Shown piece after piece: positions 41,402 to 47,049 of a stretch of DNA of 50,697 nt (position 1 is its first letter; each line of letters begins with the position of its first letter). The notes beneath the pieces are model-generated. The model saw only the letters and a list, made by a program, of their open reading frames with translations. It did no database searches and had not been told where the DNA came from. Where the stretch lies: the IMG/VR virus record IMGVR_UViG_3300010148_003999, positions 1-50,697 of that record; one strand, given 5' to 3'. Position numbers and translations under genes: made by a program. Source of the DNA: a virus.

Positions 41402-41846
41402 ACAAGATAATTGAACGTAATTTATTTTCTTTATTGATTCCAAAATCTATATAGTTATTTACACCATACATATTTGTTACTTTAACTCTGAACCACACGC
41501 CCCATTTACAACAATCTTTTTCTATTACGGTTACTGTAGTAGGTAAGTAATCACAAGACCTATTGATTGTTGGTGCAAACCACTCTTCTATAGCTTCAGA
41601 CACACTAAAGTCATCATCAAGTGTCCCTAAACCAGATAACACATAAACTTCACTACAAGACAAATCTACTAATTGGTTTACTATAATAGTATCTTCACCA
41701 TAAGTATTGTATAAACCCTCAACAACTTTAACAACTTCATTCATTTTTATTAAATAATCTTTTTGTGAATATGGAAAATCAGAGTTTTGTGATTTAACAG
41801 AAAAACTAGTTAGTAAAATAAGTAAGGATAAGAATAAATTTTTCAT
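41400..41846 (-). CDS. Exported protein with signal peptide, probable moron
   Basis: A 148-residue protein beginning KNLFLSLLILLTSFSVKSQNS, a clear signal peptide whose end (SVKSQ) is typical of flavobacterial secreted proteins. The mature part is small, with several cysteines (CSEVYVLSG, SCDYLP, DCCKWGVWFRVKVTN) and probably periplasmic. It is antisense inside the late tail operon, ends in the shared terminator, and has its own host-type promoter (41888-41918). That combination suggests cargo expressed independently of the lytic program. I do not recognise the family; superinfection exclusion is one option. Confidence 0.75.
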   Translation of the reverse strand: MKNLFLSLLILLTSFSVKSQNSDFPYSQKDYLIKMNEVVKVVEGLYNTYGEDTIIVNQLVDLSCSEVYVLSGLGTLDDDFSVSEAIEEWFAPTINRSCDYLPTTVTVIEKDCCKWGVWFRVKVTNMYGVNNYIDFGINKENKLRSIIL

Positions 41847-41887
41847 TTTTTTTATTTTTAGTGGTTAGAATTCGTTTAATTATAGTA

Positions 41888-41918
41888 CAAAGATAAGAAA
41901 TTTTTTTTAAACTACAAA
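41888..41918 (-). promoter_or_regulatory. Bacteroidota-type promoter of the exported protein
   Basis: Minus-strand TTTG (41918-41915), exactly 19 bp spacer, TATCTTTG (41895-41888), a perfect match to TTTG-N19-TAnnTTTG. The ATG of the exported protein lies 41 bp downstream of the element. Confidence 0.85.
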
Positions 41919-41935
41919 GTTATTTCGTTAACATT

Positions 41936-42508
41936 TTAATTTTTTTTAAATTTTAGTTTTGAGTAGTATCTACAGTTGTACCCATTTATGTTTTCATATG
42001 ATTCTTGTACGTGTATCATTATTATTTTGTTCTCAAAATCCAATATTTCGTATAAAATAGGTCTCCCAGACCCACCTAATAGTAGATAAGAACCAACAAG
42101 AGGTTCTGTTATTGTCATGTTATTGTGTGTTACAGACAAACCATAAGGTTGTAAAGTATCACCATCCAATGTAAAATGTCCCATACCTGGTACATTATCA
42201 GGTAAATAAAAACACCAAGTAGTAACATTTTTAATTAGGTCTTCAAACTCATACATACTACTATCATATCTTAAACTACTACTATCACTAATAGTAAAAT
42301 GATTTGTCATCTCTATTTCATCTGTTTCTAGATTCTCTAAGTACATTTCACCATCAACCAATAGCCAACAATCATCTATAAAATAATCATCAACGTAAGG
42401 TACCGGATTTTGTGTTGTCGGGTACGTATTTTCACAAGGAATTATTAAGGTTTCTTTTTCACAAGAAACTAATAATATAACACAAAGTAATTTTAATAAT
42501 TTTTTCAT
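41936..42508 (-). CDS. Lipoprotein, probable moron
   Basis: A 190-residue protein with KKLLKLLCVILLVSCEKETLI: a lipoprotein signal peptide with a VSC lipobox. The acidic residues right after the cysteine (CEKE) resemble the export signals that take Bacteroidota lipoproteins to the cell surface, so surface display is possible. The mature part is beta-rich and polar (HFTISDSSSLRYDSSM, GSYLLLGGSGRPILYEIL, IMIHVQESYENINGYNC). A perfect host-type promoter lies 4 bp upstream of the ATG, so its mRNA would be nearly leaderless. Beside another exported protein, it may alter the host surface, for example to block other phages. Confidence 0.8.
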   Translation of the reverse strand: MKKLLKLLCVILLVSCEKETLIIPCENTYPTTQNPVPYVDDYFIDDCWLLVDGEMYLENLETDEIEMTNHFTISDSSSLRYDSSMYEFEDLIKNVTTWCFYLPDNVPGMGHFTLDGDTLQPYGLSVTHNNMTITEPLVGSYLLLGGSGRPILYEILDFENKIIMIHVQESYENINGYNCRYYSKLKFKKN

Positions 42509-42512
42509 AATA

Positions 42513-42543
42513 CAAAGATAACTAAAAATAGTGAATAAACAAA
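42513..42543 (-). promoter_or_regulatory. Bacteroidota-type promoter of the lipoprotein
   Basis: Minus-strand TTTG (42543-42540), exactly 19 bp spacer, TATCTTTG (42520-42513), a perfect match to TTTG-N19-TAnnTTTG. The ATG at 42508 is 4 bp past the element, so transcription probably starts at or near the start codon. Confidence 0.88.
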
Positions 42544-42552
42544 ATTAATTTG

Positions 42553-42560
42553 TATTTATT
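42553..42560 (+). promoter_or_regulatory. Putative late promoter element (TATTTATT variant)
   Basis: Sequence GTATTTATTGTATATGGG; the element ends 4 bp before the ATG at 42565. It parallels the site at 24347 and implies a leaderless transcript. Confidence 0.45.
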
Positions 42561-42564
42561 GTAT

Positions 42565-43425
42565 ATGGGAAGAAACATTATTATAACACCTAAACAATTA
42601 AGTATTTTTAAGTCTTTAATTAAAGAAGAATCAACAGGTAAAAATGTTAGAGCTTATTCTTTTGATTGGGACGATAATATTCTTAAAATGCCGACCACCA
42701 TAAAAATGTTAAAGAAGACAAATGGTAATTGGAAACCTGTCGATGTAGGTACTGAAGACTTTGCGTTTTTTAGAAATAATACTATGTACAAATTAGACGA
42801 TGGAGCTTTTGATAACTTTATAGACGATGAGGCATTTATAAAAGACCTAGAAAAAGCTTTAAATAATAAATCTTATGCACCATCATTTAATAAGTTTAAG
42901 GAAGCACTTATTTACGCAAATCCAATATCAATCATAACAGCTAGAGGTCATAAACCAGAAACACTTAGAAAAGGAATGGACCTAGTCGTATCTTATACTT
43001 TTACTGAAAATGAATTAAATGATATGATTGATAATATCCAACAAGAAACACCTGAATTAGATGGTGTGGACGCTGAAACAGTATTAAAAACTTATTTAGA
43101 TAGTCATGAATATCATCCAGTAACTTCAGAGTCTTTTATGGGACAGTTTGGTTTAGATGGTGGTTCTGCTATAAGTCCAGAAGAAAATAAAAAAATAGCA
43201 TTAAGAGACTACGTAACAAAAATTGTTAGTAAAACTAAAGAAATGGTTAATACAGATTACAATAAATTATCTGTTGGGTTTAGTGATGATGATTTAGGAA
43301 ATATAAATGCTATTGTAAGATTTATAAAAAATGTATTACAATCAGAGTTTCCTGATGTTGATTTTGTTGTTTACGACACTTCAGAAGGTGGAATGAATAA
43401 AATTATATTAAAACAGTTAAATTAA
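42565..43425 (+). CDS. HAD-like hydrolase in the tail module
   Basis: A 286-residue protein from the ATG at 42565; a TTG at 42550 is in frame but less likely. RAYSFDWDDNILKMP supplies Asp34, Asp36 and Asp37, the HAD motif I region; PISIITARGHKPETLR gives the motif II threonine and a downstream Arg; LSVGFSDDDLGNI supplies motif IV acids. The N-terminus IIITPKQLSIFKSLIKEES repeats the amphipathic module seen in neighbours. HAD enzymes act on phosphate esters, but inside a tail operon this may be an adapted structural or maturation factor. Confidence 0.72.
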   Translation: MGRNIIITPKQLSIFKSLIKEESTGKNVRAYSFDWDDNILKMPTTIKMLKKTNGNWKPVDVGTEDFAFFRNNTMYKLDDGAFDNFIDDEAFIKDLEKALNNKSYAPSFNKFKEALIYANPISIITARGHKPETLRKGMDLVVSYTFTENELNDMIDNIQQETPELDGVDAETVLKTYLDSHEYHPVTSESFMGQFGLDGGSAISPEENKKIALRDYVTKIVSKTKEMVNTDYNKLSVGFSDDDLGNINAIVRFIKNVLQSEFPDVDFVVYDTSEGGMNKIILKQLN

Positions 43426-43446
43426 ACATTTTTTTCATTACCCATA

Positions 43447-43454
43447 TATTTATA
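43447..43454 (+). promoter_or_regulatory. Putative late promoter element (TATTTATA)
   Basis: Sequence ATATTTATAGATATAATAAA, 37 bp before the ATG of the tube gene at 43492. Confidence 0.55.
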
Positions 43455-43491
43455 GATATAATAAAAAACTAAAATTAAAAATTAAAAAGAT

Positions 43492-43980
43492 ATGGCTGAC
43501 TTATTAATGAAAATGCCTATACCTTATGAACCAAAGAAAAAGAATAGGTTTATTTTAAGATTTGATTCATCTTTGGGGATTAATGAATGGTATGTAGAAA
43601 GTACTTCTAGACCACAAGTAACAATTAATTCTGTGGAAGTACCGTTTCTTAACACGTCTACGTATGTTGCGGGAAGATTTGTTTGGAACACCATAAACGT
43701 AACTTTTAGAGACCCAATTGGACCATCCGCTGCACAAGCACTTATGGAGTGGGTTAGATTACACGCAGAGTCAGTAACAGGTAGAATGGGGTATGCAGCA
43801 GGATACAAAAAGAATATAGACTTAGAATTATTAGACCCAACAGGTGTTGTTGTAGAAAAATGGATAATGCAGGGAACATTCCTTACAGATGTTAATTTTG
43901 ATAGTTTAGGATATAGTGATGATGGGTTAGCAACAATTTCAGCCACGTTGCGACCAGATAGATGTATCTTAGTTTACTAA
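43492..43980 (+). CDS. Tail tube protein, gp19-like
   Basis: A 162-residue protein that stacks as hexamer rings inside the sheath. NRFILRFDSSLGINEWYVESTSRPQVTIN is the diagnostic start of the T4 gp19 family, followed by VTFRDPIGPSAAQALMEWVR, a conserved strand-helix pair, and the end strand VEKWIMQGTFLTDVNFDSLGYSDDG. Length matches T4 gp19 (163). It is read from its own late-type element and followed by a terminator, which may explain high, separate expression. It sits before the chaperone and tape-measure genes, as in most tailed phages. Confidence 0.93.
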   Translation: MADLLMKMPIPYEPKKKNRFILRFDSSLGINEWYVESTSRPQVTINSVEVPFLNTSTYVAGRFVWNTINVTFRDPIGPSAAQALMEWVRLHAESVTGRMGYAAGYKKNIDLELLDPTGVVVEKWIMQGTFLTDVNFDSLGYSDDGLATISATLRPDRCILVY

Positions 43981-43998
43981 TTAACACCAAAAAATAAG

Positions 43999-44023
43999 AA
44001 AAGTCCTAAGGGACTTTTTTTTT
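43999..44023 (+). terminator. Rho-independent terminator after the tube gene
   Basis: Perfect 8 bp stem AAAAGTCC / GGACTTTT with loop TAAG, followed by a T run. It lies 18 bp after the tube stop codon and would isolate tube transcription from the downstream chaperone gene. Confidence 0.85.
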
Positions 44024-44146
44024 GCTTTAAAAAACCCTTTACTTTATAATTTTAAATGTTGATGCTTATTATATAATATAATAATAGCAATATTTACTAT
44101 AAAATAAAAAGCTATATATTTAAAATTATAATATAAAATATAATAT

Positions 44147-44908
44147 ATGTTGCAAGATAATTTAAAACCAGACACAGAAACAATGTTACCGTACGACATG
44201 GTAACACTACCTTCAGAGGGTATCTTCTATAAAAGTAAGAAAAAAAGTGTAAAAGTAACTTATTTAAATGCCTCTGATGAAAACCTACTAGCATCACAAT
44301 CATTACAAGGTAGTGGTGAACTAGTTAACCAACTAATAACTAGAAAAATATTAGATAAGGACATTAATGTTGTAGACATGCCTGAGTGTGATAAACAAGC
44401 TATTTTAGTTTTTTTAAGAAATACAGCTTTTGGTTCTGAATATAAAGTACAATTAACTGACCCAAAAACAGAAGAACTGTTCGAAACAAGTATAGATTTA
44501 TCAATATTAAAAACTAGAGATATAGGTGTCGAAACCGATGAAAAAAACGAGTTTGAGTTTTATTTAGAAAAATCCAAGAAAAAAGCAAAGTTAAAATTCT
44601 TAACCCCAACAGACGAGGAGGAACTTAGAAAAATTGATGAAAAACACAAAAATGACCCTATAAATCCTTTTATGACCAAACAACTAGAAAAAATGTTAGT
44701 AGAAATAGATGGTGTTAGAGATAGAATGACAATAGCACAATTTATTCAAACAATGCCTATAAAGGACTCACAAGATATTAGAAAAATTGTTAGAAATAAT
44801 ACTCCAGCATTAGATTTAAATGCTACCGTAACTACACCCTCAGGAGAAGAAATGAAAGTTGGTATTTCATTGGGTGTTGAGTTTTTTCGTCCTTTCTACG
44901 GGCTATAG
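44147..44908 (+). CDS. Tail assembly chaperone, upstream part (gp26-like)
   Basis: A 253-residue protein between the tube and tape-measure genes, the usual place for tail assembly chaperones. The start YDMVTLPSEGIFYKSKKKSVKVTYLNASDENLL resembles the LPSxG-x-(F/Y)-Y domain of T4 gp26-like proteins, and the rest is helical and charged. It stops at a TAG at 44906 in the middle of a conserved-looking region; the continuation lies in the +1 frame (next entry). The preceding 120 bp are very AT-rich and contain only a weak promoter-like TATTTAAA. The short product is probably one of two made. Confidence 0.75.
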   Translation: MLQDNLKPDTETMLPYDMVTLPSEGIFYKSKKKSVKVTYLNASDENLLASQSLQGSGELVNQLITRKILDKDINVVDMPECDKQAILVFLRNTAFGSEYKVQLTDPKTEELFETSIDLSILKTRDIGVETDEKNEFEFYLEKSKKKAKLKFLTPTDEEELRKIDEKHKNDPINPFMTKQLEKMLVEIDGVRDRMTIAQFIQTMPIKDSQDIRKIVRNNTPALDLNATVTTPSGEEMKVGISLGVEFFRPFYGL

Positions 44909-45086
44909 GAATGCCCTTTTGCAAGAGTTTTACTTCTTAATGCGTCACTTACACGTACCCTACAGAGATTTATTACACATGCCTACTTTTGAAAGAAGAT
45001 TCTATATTGGCAAATTAATAGAAGAGTTTGAAAAGAAAAATGAAGCTATAGAACAGGCAAAGAACAAAAGTAAAAACAGATTCTAA
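44856..45086 (+). CDS. Chaperone C-terminal extension, reached by +1 frame change
   Basis: A 77-residue stretch in the +1 frame, open from a TGA at 44853 to the stop at 45084. The meaningful part is YRNALLQEFYFLMRHLHVP through LLHMPTFERRFYIGKLIEEF, a helical region with the MP-x-x-x-R-x-F/Y-Y pattern seen near the end of gp26/gp51-like hub proteins in related phages. Inside the 53 bp overlap with the upstream frame are TTTTTTC (44882-44888) and GGGC (44900-44903), possible +1 slip sites, and the upstream stop UAG follows. Alternatively, an ATG at 44940 could start an independent 48-residue gene, or the break may be a mutation or sequencing error. Confidence 0.65.
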   Translation, partial: KLVFHWVLSFFVLSTGYRNALLQEFYFLMRHLHVPYRDLLHMPTFERRFYIGKLIEEFEKKNEAIEQAKNKSKNRF

Positions 45087-45087
45087 C

Positions 45088-45095
45088 TATTTATA
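45088..45095 (+). promoter_or_regulatory. Putative late promoter element (TATTTATA)
   Basis: Sequence CTATTTATAATAAAATAG, 15 bp before the ATG at 45111 and just after the chaperone stop codon. Confidence 0.6.
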
Positions 45096-45110
45096 ATAAA
45101 ATAGTTAACT

Positions 45111-47015
45111 ATGCCAAATAATGGAGATATAAGAGTAAGAAATGGCCAACGTGAGGTTTGGATTAATAATAAGTGGGAACCCTATGGTACCCCCCAAAAC
45201 AATACACAACAACCTCAAAGGACAACTACACAACAATTTAAAATACCAGAAACTTTACTAGAAGAAAGAGTACCAAAAAACAGACTAGAACTATCTGATT
45301 TAGAAAAAATGCAGTCTGTAATGACAGATATACAAAGTGGTACTATAGACACACAAAAATCTATGTCAGTAATTTTAGATATGCTGGCTATGGAAGATAC
45401 TATAAGGGTTGATATTTCCAAGAGTATTGGGATGTCAAACCAACAATTATTTGACACTATAGAAGAGTTAAATGAAGCAGGCGCGTCAGCTTCAAGATTT
45501 GCGTTAACTGTAAATGAATTATTCGAAACATTTAAAAATATAACACTTGAGGTTGGTAGAAAATTAAGAATATCACCTGAAGTTACTGAAAGAGCAGCAT
45601 TATTAACTAAGACTTTAGAAGGTTTTGATGCAGCAGATTTTGCCGCAGCATTTGACACCATAGGTTTTAGTTTAGATACAGCAATAGGTAAAGTAGATGA
45701 CTCTAATAACGCTATGAGTGAAATAATTACCACTGGACAACAATTTGGTGTTGTTATGGAAAAATTCTTAGGTAATGTATCATCAAATCTTAAATTAGTT
45801 AATACATATGGTTTTGAAAGAGGTGTTGAAGGATTAGCTAGAATGGTTGCTAGAGGACAAGCGTTAGGTTTAGAGATGAGTACTGTAAGTTCTTTAGCTG
45901 ATAAATTCTTTGACCCTGAAGGTGCTATAGACTTTGCTGCGAGAATGCAGGTAATTGGTGGTGCTGTAGGTGACCTACAAGACCCTTTTAAATTAATGTA
46001 TATGGCAACTAATGACCTAGAGGGTCTACAAGAAGCTATAATAGACACTGCCGCTGCAGCTGTAACATTTGATGAAGAAAAAGGAAAATTTGTAATATCA
46101 CCAGAACAAAGACGACAATTAAAAGATATGGCGGAGGCTATGGGTATGTCATATCAAGATTTAGCAGATACAGCAGTTAAATCAGCTAGACGTGCTGAAG
46201 TTTTTGCTGAAATGAAGTTTCTAGATAATGTAACTGAGGATGACAAAGAACTTATAGCTGGAATGGCTCAGATGGGTAAAGGGGGTGAAATGCAAGTTAA
46301 AATACCTAGTATTGATAGAATGGTTGATGTAGATAGATTAACACCTGAACAAATAGAAGAATTAAAAGCTGTTGGTATGTCTGATAGTGAGGTCTACAAA
46401 CAACAATTAACTGTAGCAGAAAAATCAAATCAATATTTAGCTACAATTGATACGGGTATTAGAGCGTTGGTTAGACAACAAGGTGGTGATACAACAGATA
46501 TGGTCGCAGCAAGTCTAAGTCAACAAATAGGTGAAAGTATAAATTTATTATCTGAAGAAGACCTTAGTGCGATAGCATCCGGAGATAAAGACGCTATACA
46601 AGACGTTCTTGCAAATTTACCAGATAAAGCTACTGACGCAGCTCAAAAGCAAATAGTAGAAGCATTAAAAAACATGGGAATGATTGGACAAGGTCAAATT
46701 ATACAAGCAAACGATTTTATATTAAGACCAGGAGAGGCACCTATTAGATTTAATGAAGATGACATTATATTAGGTGGTACACAATTATTAGGGGATACAG
46801 TTACGGATATGAGTAATAAAATTAACACAACCAATACAAATCTTACAACCACTAATGTGGGTGGTGGTCAAACAGGCCCTATAGAACTTACTGGTACATT
46901 AACAGTTAAAGGTGAGGGAGAAAATGCAACAGTAAATGTTAGAAGATTATTAGCTCAAATGAATTCTGGGGATTTACAAAGTCTTAGTATGATGTTAGCT
47001 AATGCAACAGCATAA
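45111..47015 (+). CDS. Tape-measure protein candidate
   Basis: A 634-residue, mostly helical protein directly after the tube and chaperone genes. After a Gln/Thr-rich start (NNTQQPQRTTTQQFK), long helices follow, rich in Ala, Asp and Glu (TKTLEGFDAADFAAAFDTIG; FAARMQVIGGAVGDLQDPF), with an extended C-terminal part of beta character (PIELTGTLTVKGEGENATVNV). At about 0.15 nm per residue the length predicts a tail near 95 nm, close to T4 (tape measure 590, tail about 98 nm). No transmembrane segments are visible. It has its own late-type element. Confidence 0.7.
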   Translation: MPNNGDIRVRNGQREVWINNKWEPYGTPQNNTQQPQRTTTQQFKIPETLLEERVPKNRLELSDLEKMQSVMTDIQSGTIDTQKSMSVILDMLAMEDTIRVDISKSIGMSNQQLFDTIEELNEAGASASRFALTVNELFETFKNITLEVGRKLRISPEVTERAALLTKTLEGFDAADFAAAFDTIGFSLDTAIGKVDDSNNAMSEIITTGQQFGVVMEKFLGNVSSNLKLVNTYGFERGVEGLARMVARGQALGLEMSTVSSLADKFFDPEGAIDFAARMQVIGGAVGDLQDPFKLMYMATNDLEGLQEAIIDTAAAAVTFDEEKGKFVISPEQRRQLKDMAEAMGMSYQDLADTAVKSARRAEVFAEMKFLDNVTEDDKELIAGMAQMGKGGEMQVKIPSIDRMVDVDRLTPEQIEELKAVGMSDSEVYKQQLTVAEKSNQYLATIDTGIRALVRQQGGDTTDMVAASLSQQIGESINLLSEEDLSAIASGDKDAIQDVLANLPDKATDAAQKQIVEALKNMGMIGQGQIIQANDFILRPGEAPIRFNEDDIILGGTQLLGDTVTDMSNKINTTNTNLTTTNVGGGQTGPIELTGTLTVKGEGENATVNVRRLLAQMNSGDLQSLSMMLANATA

Positions 47016-47030
47016 AAATAATTAATAATC

Positions 47031-47038
47031 TATTTATT
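47031..47038 (+). promoter_or_regulatory. Putative late promoter element (TATTTATT variant)
   Basis: Sequence CTATTTATTTAAAAAAG, 11 bp before the ATG at 47050, after the tape-measure stop codon. Confidence 0.45.
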
Positions 47039-47049
47039 TAAAAAAGATA

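Noticed and set aside
44024-44146. AT-rich 120 bp gap before the chaperone gene as a replication origin
   Set aside because: Only short AT runs and one weak TATTTAAA; no repeats or dyad of origin size were seen.
45215-46048. Long minus-strand frame (277 residues) opposite the tape-measure gene
   Set aside because: Shadow of the helical coding frame; composition is low-complexity Ser/Ala/Asn with no motif, and the plus-strand gene is well placed and promoter-linked.
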